Of a DNA stretch of 57,217 nucleotides, positions 46,020 through 54,122 are shown in pieces. The stretch is from Gemmatimonadaceae bacterium (lineage in GTDB: Bacteria; Gemmatimonadota; Gemmatimonadetes; Gemmatimonadales; Gemmatimonadaceae). The DNA is taken from the NCBI GenBank assembly GCA_036003045.1, contig DASYSS010000044.1, positions 1 through 57,217 on the forward strand, given 5' to 3'. A program made the translations under genes and the position numbers. Within the stretch, counting starts at the first letter, position 1. Every line of letters begins with the position of its first letter. The notes beneath the pieces are model-generated. The model did not search any database, was not told the origin of the DNA, and saw only the letters and a program-made list of their open reading frames with translations.

Positions 46020-47807
46020 TCATTCGTTGAAGAGATAGTGATGCCACACGCTTCGAATGGTGGAGAGATTCCACGATGCGGGCGGGCTTGGCCACGATAC
46101 TGTACTCGGGGGCGAGTTGTATGCCGAGAAATGGTTTGTAGCATCTGTGCTTATCGACTCTTCGGCACAGTAGACCAAGTAGTCCGCTCCCGTGATGTGA
46201 GAGCCGGACAGCCGGCAATCTCGTACCATTTGCGCTATGTAGGTGTCGCCGAGGTTGGAAGAACCTCGAGCCAGATTGTACAGTGTGCGTGCCACTTCGC
46301 CCTCAATGTCACGCCCATTAGAGACATCCGAATGTGTTCCAGTAATGCCGGATGTCAAAAGTGCGGTCTTGCTCGACAGAATTGCGGCCGCATGATAGTC
46401 AGCGAAGCCCTCTTCCCACGCACACCCCATGTTGTACGCTGTCCACATAGTGTGGGTCGAGCCGCAATCGCCGTTATGATAAATTCCGCCAAGCGACCGC
46501 GCGTGTAGGGCGTGGCCAAACTCGTGCGCCACAGCGAACCAGCCGTAGTCATTGAAAACGGAGCGGTTCGGTCCGCTTTGCATTACGTACATGCTATTGT
46601 TGACTCCAGATCCAACTCCGACCTTGTCCCAGAAGGCCGCGTTCAATTGGTAGAACGTGGTGTTGCCGCAGTCCCCGTTGAAAGTGCCGAGACAACCCGG
46701 GTCGGTGATGATCACGTTGAACCCGCCGGGCGAGAATCCCGTGAAATGAGCGGCCGAAGAGTCTACGATCATTAAGAGATGCTCATACACCGCAGTTGGG
46801 GCACTTGCTAGCTCCGCGTCGCCACCCTCGGAAAGGCAGCTACCAAGGTCCTCGTAGGTGCCTCCGCCAGTCGGATTGGAGTACATCGTAAATCCGCCCT
46901 CGTCATACCGAAATTCCCCAGAGATGTAATAGTCCCATGAGTCGGGGCACCTCGCGACGTATTGGCCGTTGGCATCCGTGCCATCGTACCAGTCCGCGAA
47001 ACACTGGCCATCAACGTATTGGCACTCCTGCGTATGGACGGTGACCCCTGCCGCCGGACTATACGTCGGAGTCGATCCAAGCGAATCGAGAAAGACCAAA
47101 CGCCGATCGCCTGCGGACATCAGCGTCGATTCTCGCTGACGCGGGGCACGACTCAGATTCGCAATGGTCGACGATAGGCCTGATTGGGAATTCCGCACGG
47201 CGCGCGACCGCGCCGGACCTGGGCGCTTCAAGAGGCTATCCGGAACAACGCTGGGGTCGAAGGTCGGGGTGATCTTGCCATTCGTGCTGTCGGCGAACAC
47301 CCAGAGCTCTTTGTAGAGACTGGGTTGAATCACGTGCCCGTCGGGCGCCACGTCGCCTTCGCCTGACAACTTTCTAACGACGGCCAACACGCGATAATAG
47401 CCGGCGACGGGAACCTGGAAAACCGCGTTGGCCGTGAGCGCTGCGCCCGTGAGAGCTGATGCTGAGACTGTCGCCGCTGCGCCGATTCGTTGGCCCGGCA
47501 GTGTCACCAGGCGTTGCCAGCCCCCACGCTCCGCGGCGTCGGCCTCAGGAAAGTAAATGGCAACTTCCGCATTCGACGTATTCAACAGTCCATGCGCAAC
47601 AGCATGAACTTGGAGCGGCGCGTTGGGGCGCGGATCACCGGAGATCGTCAGGTCCAGACCGAAGCGTTCCTCGCCGCTGATGTGGATATTCGGCGCCGCT
47701 GCAACGACCGCGGCTGGCGATGGCTTGGAGGATGTGATCGTGTCGTCCGCGCAAGCCGACAAAAGCGCGGATACAGCGAAGACCGGGAGGAGATACTGGC
47801 GCAGCAT
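46020..47807 (-). CDS. secreted zinc metalloprotease lipoprotein (HExxH)
   Basis: 595-aa lipoprotein (signal LPVFAVSALLSAC-ADD). A beta-rich N-terminal region (about 45-175) leads to a catalytic part with HEFGHALHARS at 428-432 and a following EEGFADYHA helix that could supply the third ligand, a gluzincin-like layout. Eight or more cysteines in the second half suggest disulfides outside the cytoplasm. Codon use is less GC-rich than in the core genes, suggesting transfer. It is the first gene of cargo 1, with a leader region of up to 380 bp. Confidence 0.8.
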   Translation of the reverse strand: MLRQYLLPVFAVSALLSACADDTITSSKPSPAAVVAAAPNIHISGEERFGLDLTISGDPRPNAPLQVHAVAHGLLNTSNAEVAIYFPEADAAERGGWQRLVTLPGQRIGAAATVSASALTGAALTANAVFQVPVAGYYRVLAVVRKLSGEGDVAPDGHVIQPSLYKELWVFADSTNGKITPTFDPSVVPDSLLKRPGPARSRAVRNSQSGLSSTIANLSRAPRQRESTLMSAGDRRLVFLDSLGSTPTYSPAAGVTVHTQECQYVDGQCFADWYDGTDANGQYVARCPDSWDYYISGEFRYDEGGFTMYSNPTGGGTYEDLGSCLSEGGDAELASAPTAVYEHLLMIVDSSAAHFTGFSPGGFNVIITDPGCLGTFNGDCGNTTFYQLNAAFWDKVGVGSGVNNSMYVMQSGPNRSVFNDYGWFAVAHEFGHALHARSLGGIYHNGDCGSTHTMWTAYNMGCAWEEGFADYHAAAILSSKTALLTSGITGTHSDVSNGRDIEGEVARTLYNLARGSSNLGDTYIAQMVRDCRLSGSHITGADYLVYCAEESISTDATNHFSAYNSPPSTVSWPSPPASWNLSTIRSVWHHYLFNE

Positions 47808-48111
47808 TCGTCACCTCATTCTCTGAGTGGGGATCGACTGATCTCCGTACGGCAGTTGCGGGCCAGATAGTCGACGCGACGGACGGCCGTTCGCGCCGAC
47901 CCGCGGAGTCGTCGCAACAGGCTACTAGTCGCCGCGACAGATAGCCGCGACAGCCAACAGGAGTTGGACCGTTTCGCCCGACGTATTGCCCAGCGCGCCG
48001 CGAGGCGCGTCTGGACGCTGGCTGAGACTGGGAGGGGTGGGTGAACGCCGTGCGCGCGGCAGCGCGAGCGATGATTCGGCGTAAGCCCGCAGTCGGCGCG
48101 GGCGAAAGGTG

Positions 48112-48140
48112 ACAATACAATTGTGTCGTGAGGGATGCAA
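48112..48140 (-). promoter_or_regulatory. candidate promoter for cargo 1
   Basis: Minus strand TTGCAT (48140-48135), 17-bp spacer, TATTGT (48117-48112). An imperfect palindrome around ACAATTGT overlaps the spacer. It would give a leader of about 300 nt before the protease. Confidence 0.45.
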
Positions 48141-48186
48141 GAGTTTTGTCGCCTTCCCGCACGTAACGAGATTGTGAAAATGCATT

Positions 48187-48202
48187 ATTAGAGCGCCCTA
48201 AT
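48187..48202. promoter_or_regulatory. palindromic motif upstream of cargo 1 (shared with cargo 2)
   Basis: ATTAGAGCGCCCTAAT, an imperfect palindrome with arms ATTAG and CTAAT. On the minus strand it is followed by TAAT, then TTTTCACAATC, as in the related site at 54466. It probably contains or overlaps a -10 region. Confidence 0.45.
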
Positions 48203-48423
48203 CTTAGAAGGCTCCGGCGTGCCTGGCTTTGTCCACTGTGCGCCGAGCGCCTATACGCAACGCCAAACGTGCTGCGCATCACTTCGGGCGGGAGCGGATT
48301 CGCGACCCTCTACCAGTCCGTCGGCGCGGCACCAAACGCAACGCCTGCTTAAGGGTGCAATGGGTTGATGCTCAGCCCGCGACGCTGCGCCAGGGGAGGC
48401 ACGCTTACCGGCCATCCGCCGCG

Positions 48424-48900
48424 TCAGCGCGGTCGAAACCGTAGGGCCTCGGCAACGTGGGACGGAGCCACGGTGTCACTAACGTCGAGATCGGCGATCG
48501 TCCTCGCCACGCGAAGCACACGATGGTATCCGCGCGCCGAAAGATTCAACGACTCGACGGCCGCACTGACCGTCGCTCGTGCCTCTGGCTCAATGTTGCC
48601 GCGGCTAAAGAGCCATCGGCCCGAAGCTTGGGCGTTGCACGCGACCGCGGTCCCAGCGAATCGCGCACGCTGAACCCTTCGACTCCGCTCGACACGCGCG
48701 CGAATGCTCGACGAGGGCTCGCCGTCGGCCGGTCTCTCGAGCGACTCCGGTCTGAGAGGCGCGAGCGTGACATGCATGTCGATGCGGTCCGCCAACGCTC
48801 CGGAGAGGCGCGATCGATACTTGATGATCTCCGCCTCGCTGCACGTGCACGGTCTCGTCGGATGACCCAAGTAACAGCAGTTGCAGGGTTTCGTTGCCAT
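48424..48900 (-). CDS. ComM C-terminal-domain-only protein, copy B
   Basis: 158-aa intact frame matching only the C-terminal third of ComM (NCCYLGHPTRPCTCSEAE, RSRLSGALADRIDMHVTLAP, NAQASGRWLFSRG, YHRVLRVARTIADL, ending ALRFRPR). It starts MATKPC; the ATG lies just beyond the shared breakpoint. It has no Walker motifs. It keeps the CxxxxC-x-C cysteines. It is closer to copy C than to A or the full gene. The frame is undamaged despite clear divergence, which suggests selection rather than decay. It overlaps the start of HTH B by 7 bp. Confidence 0.8.
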   Translation of the reverse strand: MATKPCNCCYLGHPTRPCTCSEAEIIKYRSRLSGALADRIDMHVTLAPLRPESLERPADGEPSSSIRARVERSRRVQRARFAGTAVACNAQASGRWLFSRGNIEPEARATVSAAVESLNLSARGYHRVLRVARTIADLDVSDTVAPSHVAEALRFRPR

Positions 48901-49391
48901 TCTACCGGTGGTCGTTGGCCGTCCCGCGCCGCATTCCGGGCTATCCAGCGGCGCTCGAACACATTGGCCACCACATTTTGAGGCGCCGGTTGGATCTCGG
49001 ACTGGAGCAAAAAGAAGCCGCCCGTCAGCTCGGCGTTCATCCCGGGGGGCTCGAGAACTGGGAATACGGCCGGACGACGCCCGCCGACCGATTCATGGCT
49101 CGCGTGATTCGCTTTTTGGGTTACAATCCGGCGCCTGAACCAACAACGCTGGGAGCGAGCGTCGCCTACGAGCGCATCGCGCGTGGCTGGTCCCGAAAAC
49201 AGCTCGCCGCGCACGCGGGAGTCGACGAGTCGACGGTCGGACGAATCGAGGAAGACGCTCCTAGGTTGGCTCGTCGGCCGCGCCTAGCTGTGTCAACAGC
49301 CTTCAAATCGAATCCTTCGCCGCGCCACGATGGGACCGCTCGGCTCGCAGAACCGCAACGAGCCACACATCGCACCCGCGAAGGCGGCTAG
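48894..49391 (+). CDS. XRE-type double HTH protein, copy B
   Basis: 165-aa protein close to copy A: MPFYRWSLAVPRR, ALEHIGHHILRRRLDLGLEQKEAARQLGV, NWEYGRTTPADRF, VIRFLGYNP, then a second HTH (ARGWSRKQLAAHAGVDESTVGRIEED). It runs about 40 residues past the point where copy A ends, into unrelated Arg/Ser/Thr-rich sequence, so the original stop is lost. TTG 48894 is the start. TTG and the CAT of the comM fragment share the 7 bp TTGCCAT. Confidence 0.82.
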   Translation: MPFYRWSLAVPRRIPGYPAALEHIGHHILRRRLDLGLEQKEAARQLGVHPGGLENWEYGRTTPADRFMARVIRFLGYNPAPEPTTLGASVAYERIARGWSRKQLAAHAGVDESTVGRIEEDAPRLARRPRLAVSTAFKSNPSPRHDGTARLAEPQRATHRTREGG

Positions 49392-49424
49392 TTCTCGCGC
49401 CGACGGCGCCACCTCGCCGTCAAC

Positions 49425-50309
49425 TCAGAGTCCGGCGGTGGCAGCGAAAGCCGCTGATAGCGTCTCCATTTCCGAATCGAGCGTGACACGCTCGCCAGTG
49501 CGGAGAGCGGCCGCCACGGTGCCCCCAAGCAGTTTCAAGTCTCGGACGACAGCGGGCCTCCCGAGCGTTGCCGCCAACGAACGCGCTACGTACGCCCGGG
49601 CGCCCACGATGGCGGCCCTAATCGAGCTGTCCAGCCAGAGGACCTGCCACAGGCTGCCCAGTGTCTCGGTAGCGAGGATTCGGCCTTCGATCGGTGCCAG
49701 CGCGAGCGCGAGTGGATCTCTGGCGGCGAGCGGCCGGCCAGAAAAGGGCAGATGCGGACAACCGTCGCGCAGGTGGATTGCGCGCCAGTCGCCCGGAGCG
49801 AACGCACTCCACCTGATGTCTCTATTGCTCGCCAGAACAACGTCGCGCGCAACGCGCGACGACGCGCAGACGGTGACCCTCGATACTCGCGCTATCTCGC
49901 TCAAAAGTCGAGTCGCCGCATACTTCACGGTCCTCCCACTGGAGGCGGCATCGTCAATGATTCCGGCCAGGCCCAACTCGGCTCCGTAGCCGGGCGGCTC
50001 GCTCGGCATCCCGAACCGGAGATCAACGTCTCGGGAAATTCGGAGCGGACGAAGGCTAGGATCAAGGTGCGGCGTAGGAAAAAGCGGATCCAGTACAAAC
50101 CACGTTTCTTGACCTTGGAGTCGGACTCCGTTCGCCCAGGTCACATACGCTGAATGTTGTACGGTGTCCCACCCTCGGCGCGCGAAGTACCCGAGGACAG
50201 CCGCACGAATGCGTTCGGCAGCCGGAGCAAGAATAGACCGCCCCAAGTCGGTCGTCAGCGCTAGCGCCGAGTCGACGTCATCAATCACGAGACATCCGGG
50301 ATCCGACAC
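49425..50309 (-). CDS. phosphoribosyltransferase-like protein
   Basis: 294-aa protein. The segment LAGIIDDAASSGRTVKYAA matches the PRPP-binding loop of type I phosphoribosyltransferases (hydrophobic-Asp-Asp-x4-Gly-x-Thr). The region before it has LDPLFPTPHLDPSLRPL and a VDLRFGMPSEPPGYGA hood-like segment. It is longer than simple PRTases, with a C-terminal extension of about 150 residues. Substrate unknown; nucleobase salvage is the default, but the operon with secreted proteins is odd. It starts at GTG 50309, 16 nt after the preceding gene. It is the last gene of cargo 2. Confidence 0.6.
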   Translation of the reverse strand: MSDPGCLVIDDVDSALALTTDLGRSILAPAAERIRAAVLGYFARRGWDTVQHSAYVTWANGVRLQGQETWFVLDPLFPTPHLDPSLRPLRISRDVDLRFGMPSEPPGYGAELGLAGIIDDAASSGRTVKYAATRLLSEIARVSRVTVCASSRVARDVVLASNRDIRWSAFAPGDWRAIHLRDGCPHLPFSGRPLAARDPLALALAPIEGRILATETLGSLWQVLWLDSSIRAAIVGARAYVARSLAATLGRPAVVRDLKLLGGTVAAALRTGERVTLDSEMETLSAAFAATAGL

Positions 50310-50325
50310 TCGCGTTTCGTCCTCG

Positions 50326-51840
50326 TCAGGACCTTGGGGTCAGAGTCAACTTCAAATCCCGCGTCGAATCGGGAAGAAGCTGCAGTCGAAATCCGACGGT
50401 TTGGTATCCTGGGTGACTAACGGTGAGTCCCACGACCTTCGCGGGGAGTGTCCGAATCGCGAAATGCCCCGAATCGTCACTAACCGACACCCGCACAGGA
50501 TTCGCGACCGCGATGAGCGCGCGGCCGAGCGGACGGCCAGCCGGGTCAGTGATGAGTCCAGAGAGCCCGGCCGGGAACCTGCCGGCCTGCCTTTCGTCGA
50601 CCCGCTGCATGACAGATTCCACAGCGCTGTCTCGGTAGACCCCAACGCCATTGCGCGTAACCGCCGCGATCATGCCCTCATTCAAGCTGAGGCGAGGTAC
50701 AGGAACCTGCACATGCTCGCACGCCGGGCCGCGATCGCAATCAACGACTCGCCCGTGCTCGACTTGAACCTTGAACGGCGTCTGATGCAATTCGTAGGAC
50801 TCGGCCGGCGTGCGGATATGCCACTGGCTGACGAGCCATTCTCCCGTACGCGTATAGGAATAAACCAGCGTACCGCCTAGTCCAGCGTCATTCGGCGGCG
50901 CGAAGCACACCCTGCCCTGCTGGTTGCATATCCTTGTCGGCGCATATTGAAGATTTATATAGCTAAAATCGAGCCGTCTTAACGTACCCGTCGCCCGATC
51001 AAGCCAAAGCGTGCCAGCGACGTCTGTAATCGTGTCGGAGGCCGTAGGAAAAAACTTTATGCCGATCCAGTCCCCATGGTCGGATGGAGAAGCCTCAACA
51101 CCGAAGCAGTGCCTCTCCAGGAAGGAATCCGAGAGCAACATGTCGGCACTCGGCGCATCGAAGATGACACCGCCATCCGGTCGAAGTCGAACGTAGCCTC
51201 CGGAAGCGAGGATCTTGATCGGGGTCGTCGCGAAGAGGTGAGACGCGAGGAACTCTCGTGCTCCACTCGAGTCCAACTGCCAATGCCGATTGCGCGGATC
51301 AAGTTCCTTACCGCGCACAATCACGCCAGGCTGATCCTCGGTGCCCTGTATGTTTAGACCATGGATGTCCAGGTCAATGCTGTCATCCGGAAGCCGGGCG
51401 GCCGCGAGCGCACCGCGGGCGCGTTCCCAAGCGATCAGGAACTCGTCTGCCTCAGCGCCGCGAAGCTGGCAATCATCCCGGCCGGTGATGGCGAAGGTTG
51501 GCAACTCGGCGATCTGTGAGGCGAGCACAAGTTCGACCGTGAGAGTATCACCGATCTGGACGTAAGGCGTTGCGACCCGCGTAGGTCGAAACCCGATTCG
51601 CAGGACTCGAAGTTCAAACGTTCCGGCCCGCGGCGATTGGATGGCGTAGCGACCGTCCTTACCTGAAAGCGTTCTTGCGACGGTGACTCCGTTCTCATCG
51701 AGTAGAGACACCGCGACGCCGGCGAAAGTCGTGACGCTGTCCGGCAGCAGGACCCTGCCGCGAATCGTTTGCGCACGGACTCCGGTCGGCATCCAGATCG
51801 ACAGAACGAGCGAGGCGGCGGAAAACAGCAGACTTTGCAT
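50326..51840 (-). CDS. exported CarboxypepD_reg-domain protein (TonB-plug-like N-terminus)
   Basis: 504-aa protein with a signal peptide (LLFSAASLVLSIWMPTGVRAQ). Residues about 25-105 form a carboxypeptidase-regulatory-like domain (TIRGRVLLPDSVTTFAGVAVSLLDENG, SGKDGRYAIQSPRAGTFELRVLRIGF). A plug-like element follows (LPTFAITGRDDCQLRGAEADEF; YVRLRPDGGVIF). A second regulatory-like domain is at about 420-500 (LSGLITDPAGRPLGRALIAV, DDSGHFAIRTLPA). It is too short for a TonB-dependent barrel, so it may be a periplasmic or surface adaptor. ATG 51840 replaces the longer frame because the signal begins there. Confidence 0.65.
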   Translation of the reverse strand: MQSLLFSAASLVLSIWMPTGVRAQTIRGRVLLPDSVTTFAGVAVSLLDENGVTVARTLSGKDGRYAIQSPRAGTFELRVLRIGFRPTRVATPYVQIGDTLTVELVLASQIAELPTFAITGRDDCQLRGAEADEFLIAWERARGALAAARLPDDSIDLDIHGLNIQGTEDQPGVIVRGKELDPRNRHWQLDSSGAREFLASHLFATTPIKILASGGYVRLRPDGGVIFDAPSADMLLSDSFLERHCFGVEASPSDHGDWIGIKFFPTASDTITDVAGTLWLDRATGTLRRLDFSYINLQYAPTRICNQQGRVCFAPPNDAGLGGTLVYSYTRTGEWLVSQWHIRTPAESYELHQTPFKVQVEHGRVVDCDRGPACEHVQVPVPRLSLNEGMIAAVTRNGVGVYRDSAVESVMQRVDERQAGRFPAGLSGLITDPAGRPLGRALIAVANPVRVSVSDDSGHFAIRTLPAKVVGLTVSHPGYQTVGFRLQLLPDSTRDLKLTLTPRS

Positions 51841-51940
51841 CGCACTATTACTGCTTTCTGTCTGGTGCTCGCGCCTCACGTGGTCACGAGTGCCTAGGCG
51901 CCCGAACGCTGAAGCCACGAAACGCACGACGGCCAGCACG

Positions 51941-52639
51941 CTATCGGGCGGGCGCCCGCATCGCGGAACGCGGGAAGCCTTTGTAAGGAGCCCGCCCGTC
52001 CAATAGGTCACCGATAGCCCTCACGATCTCTGTATCCGATGGAGTCCCAGCGTAACGCCAACCGTTTACAAAGACAGTTGGTGTGCCGCGGATCCCCATC
52101 CTAGAACCGACCGCCAGACCCGCCTTAACTAATGGCGGCGTAGTGGTGTCCGCAACACAACTAGCAAAGCGATCGTCGGCGCCGAGGCCGAGGGGCCGCG
52201 CGAGCCAGCGCCAGTCAGCGTTCGATAACGAGTCCTGCTGAGCGAATATTACATCCAAGGCTTCCGGAAGCTTACCGGCATGATCAGCGCATTCCGCGGC
52301 ACGCGCAGCGGCCAGGGAGTGCGCGTGCTGGGCAAGCGGGTAGTGTATTAGTGAATAACTAACTTCGGTTGGATATCGGTCGCGGATCTTCAGAAGTGAT
52401 GAATGAAAGCGCCTACAAAAAGGACATTCCAGATCTGTGAATTCGACAATAGCTACTGGCGCGCTGCGATCGCCGAGCAGGTGGCTCGCCGAAAGAGCCT
52501 GGCCCCAGTCCGCTTCGAATCGAGATCGCTCGCCGGTTGGTGGCTGCTGGAAGAATTCTCGATGGACCAATACGCTGGCGAGGGCGACGGCCGCAATGGC
52601 GAGAATCGCTGACAAGGCCCTGTCCCAAAGAGTTTGCAT
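51941..52639 (-). CDS. membrane-anchored DsbA/thioredoxin-like oxidoreductase
   Basis: 232-aa protein. N-terminal membrane helix (about 8-26, ALSAILAIAAVALASVLV). Thioredoxin fold with active site CPFC at 72-75 (FTDLECPFCRRF) and the cis-proline loop GTPTVFVNG. An extra cysteine pair (AECADH and FASCVAD) may form a second disulfide. It belongs to the DsbA_2/thioredoxin_4 group and should act in the periplasm. GGAGGAAGG precedes ATG 52639. It lies downstream of the Cys-rich peptide gene, its probable client. Confidence 0.88.
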   Translation of the reverse strand: MQTLWDRALSAILAIAAVALASVLVHREFFQQPPTGERSRFEADWGQALSASHLLGDRSAPVAIVEFTDLECPFCRRFHSSLLKIRDRYPTEVSYSLIHYPLAQHAHSLAAARAAECADHAGKLPEALDVIFAQQDSLSNADWRWLARPLGLGADDRFASCVADTTTPPLVKAGLAVGSRMGIRGTPTVFVNGWRYAGTPSDTEIVRAIGDLLDGRAPYKGFPRSAMRAPAR

Positions 52640-52671
52640 CGTGGGGACCTTCCTCCGATTGTTGTATTGCA

Positions 52672-52706
52672 GCTGCCCCGGATCGGCCGAGCCAATCCGG
52701 GGCAGC
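52672..52706 (-). promoter_or_regulatory. perfect 12-bp hairpin between the Cys-rich peptide and dsbA-like genes
   Basis: GCTGCCCCGGAT (52672-52683) and ATCCGGGGCAGC (52695-52706) with an 11-nt loop, no T-run. It resembles hairpins that partly stop transcription or protect a strongly expressed upstream peptide mRNA. Confidence 0.6.
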
Positions 52707-52786
52707 CGTTCGTTGAGCGCGAGAATTAGTTACCCGTCAACGTCGGCCCGCAACGACCCCTGTAAGCATGTCGCAGGATTGGCTAC

Positions 52787-53023
52787 TTAGCTGTCTGCGC
52801 CGCAATAACCCACGTACGGCGCAAATTGCGGGCAATCCCACGTGTTAACCGCGCACTGCGGAAACAGCGGCGGATTGCACGTCTGGTCGAAAAGCGCTTC
52901 GCTGCACGAGCTGTAACAGATCGCTGGCGTGCGAGCCTCGGCCGTGCGGGCCGTCAGTTGCACGGCCGCTCCCAAGATGAGTATAGTCAGAATCTGAATT
53001 CCCAGTCGGCGTCTGGAGCTCAT
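52787..53023 (-). CDS. small secreted six-cysteine peptide
   Basis: 78-aa precursor. Basic start MSSRRRLG, hydrophobic core (IQILTILILGAAVQL) and a likely cleavage after AEA leave a mature peptide of about 47 residues. It has six cysteines spaced C-x3-C-x8-C-x7-C-x6-C-x9-C and many Pro/Aromatic residues (CNPPLFPQC, CPQFAPYVGYC). Three disulfides are possible. GGAGG precedes ATG 53023; the longer frame to 53077 lacks this. The next gene is DsbA-like. It could be an antimicrobial, signalling or structural peptide; the family is not recognised. Confidence 0.75.
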   Translation of the reverse strand: MSSRRRLGIQILTILILGAAVQLTARTAEARTPAICYSSCSEALFDQTCNPPLFPQCAVNTWDCPQFAPYVGYCGADS

Positions 53024-53168
53024 TGAAACCTCCAAGGATGACAAGGTTGGCATGAGGCGCTCAACGATAGCCAGCAAACTGTAACGTTTGGCGATCTACG
53101 CACGGCGGAGTTGTCCACGCAATTGCTTAGAAGTCCCTCAAAGCGCTCCATAGTTCTCGGAACCGGCT

Positions 53169-54122
53169 TCATGCCTGTCGGATATCGGTCTTCGTTCCTT
53201 CGGCATTCGACGCGGGTAAGGAGGATCGGCGTAGGCGATCCGCAAACTGATCAAGGAGAGTCGCAAATGATCTCCGGGCCCGCAGCGCCTTCGGCCGATG
53301 TCCGACATTCCGCCACACGAACTCGCTCAACGATGCTTCCGGGCGTGCCGATTTGCCGTAGCCCGCGAGATGAGCAGCTTCTTGCGGGGTAAGGCCCAAT
53401 ACTTCGAGCCGCCAGACGGAGTGAAGGACGACCACCGCGTGCAGAAGCTGCCTTGGCGCTGGGGCCGCATGCCGGCGAAGGTGGGCCCGCAGTGTGCTGT
53501 TTGCCATGCGGCACGCCTGCGACAGAAGTGCTACGTTGATCCGCCCCCGGGCGAGCAAGACGACCGCCGTCACTGGGACTGCTATGTCTCGATCGATACG
53601 TGGGGCTACTTCGCTCAGAATTGCGGCATGGGCGTCGGGCAGGGGCGCCCACGCAAGGGCGGCGCGCAGGTCCGTGGCAAGGTCGTCGAACCCGATCAAT
53701 GATACGCGCCATTTCAAGTCGTACGCTCGCGCCAAATGGGCGAGCGCCAGCACATCTCGCGCCGCGCCATCGCTGAGATCGCAACGGACTATGAGAGGTA
53801 AGTGAGCAACGAGTGGCAGTGTCCTTTCATGCCAGTCCGAAACACGCTGCATTCCGGCGGAAGCCTCGATTACAACGACGCCAGCCTCGAAGTTCGTGCC
53901 GGCGGCGCGATCTTGATCAAAAAGGCCGGCGCGACTGCGCACCAGAACAAGTTGGCTCCCGGTTTGACTCGCAAGCGTTCGCAGCTCGACCGCCGTTCCG
54001 CCAGAAACCAACGCGATGACGGCTGGCTCCCGCCTTGCAGGGCCGCGCCTCGCGAATCGAAGAGGCGAGTCTTTCCCCCGACGATGTCCATTTCCCTTCG
54101 TCTCACCTCCCCGATGTCCCAT
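53169..54122 (-). CDS. AraC-type HTH regulator (start or frame uncertain)
   Basis: Up to 317 aa. The C-terminal 100 residues have an AraC-like double HTH (INVALLSQACRMANSTLRAHLRR, VLHSVWRLEVLGLTPQEAAHLAGY, LSEFVWRNVGHRPKAL). The N-terminal 150 residues form an alpha/beta domain (PAVIALVSGGTAVELRTL, GVVVIEASAG, LPLIVRCDLSDGA) that may sense a signal or be receiver-like. The first 33 codons after ATG 54122 are basic and unconvincing. A good ribosome site precedes an ATG at 54106 in another frame, so the start is downstream or a frameshift exists. Probable regulator of cargo 2. Confidence 0.6.
   Translation of the reverse strand: MGHRGGETKGNGHRRGKDSPLRFARRGPARREPAVIALVSGGTAVELRTLASQTGSQLVLVRSRAGLFDQDRAAGTNFEAGVVVIEASAGMQRVSDWHERTLPLVAHLPLIVRCDLSDGAARDVLALAHLARAYDLKWRVSLIGFDDLATDLRAALAWAPLPDAHAAILSEVAPRIDRDIAVPVTAVVLLARGRINVALLSQACRMANSTLRAHLRRHAAPAPRQLLHAVVVLHSVWRLEVLGLTPQEAAHLAGYGKSARPEASLSEFVWRNVGHRPKALRARRSFATLLDQFADRLRRSSLPASNAEGTKTDIRQA

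Larger units (their letters stand above)
47808..48423. other. leader/promoter region of cargo 1
   Basis: About 615 bp between the protease start and the end of comM fragment B. It contains two promoter-like sites on the minus strand (48112-48140 and 48187-48202). There are AT-rich patches near 48100-48210 and no convincing ORF: the frames of about 99 aa lack a ribosome-binding site and have odd composition. The part from 48210 to 48423 shows nothing recognisable. Confidence 0.45.

Noticed and set aside
47816-48115. About 99-codon minus-strand frame upstream of the cargo 1 protease
   Set aside because: Weak start, low-complexity composition, no homology recognised.
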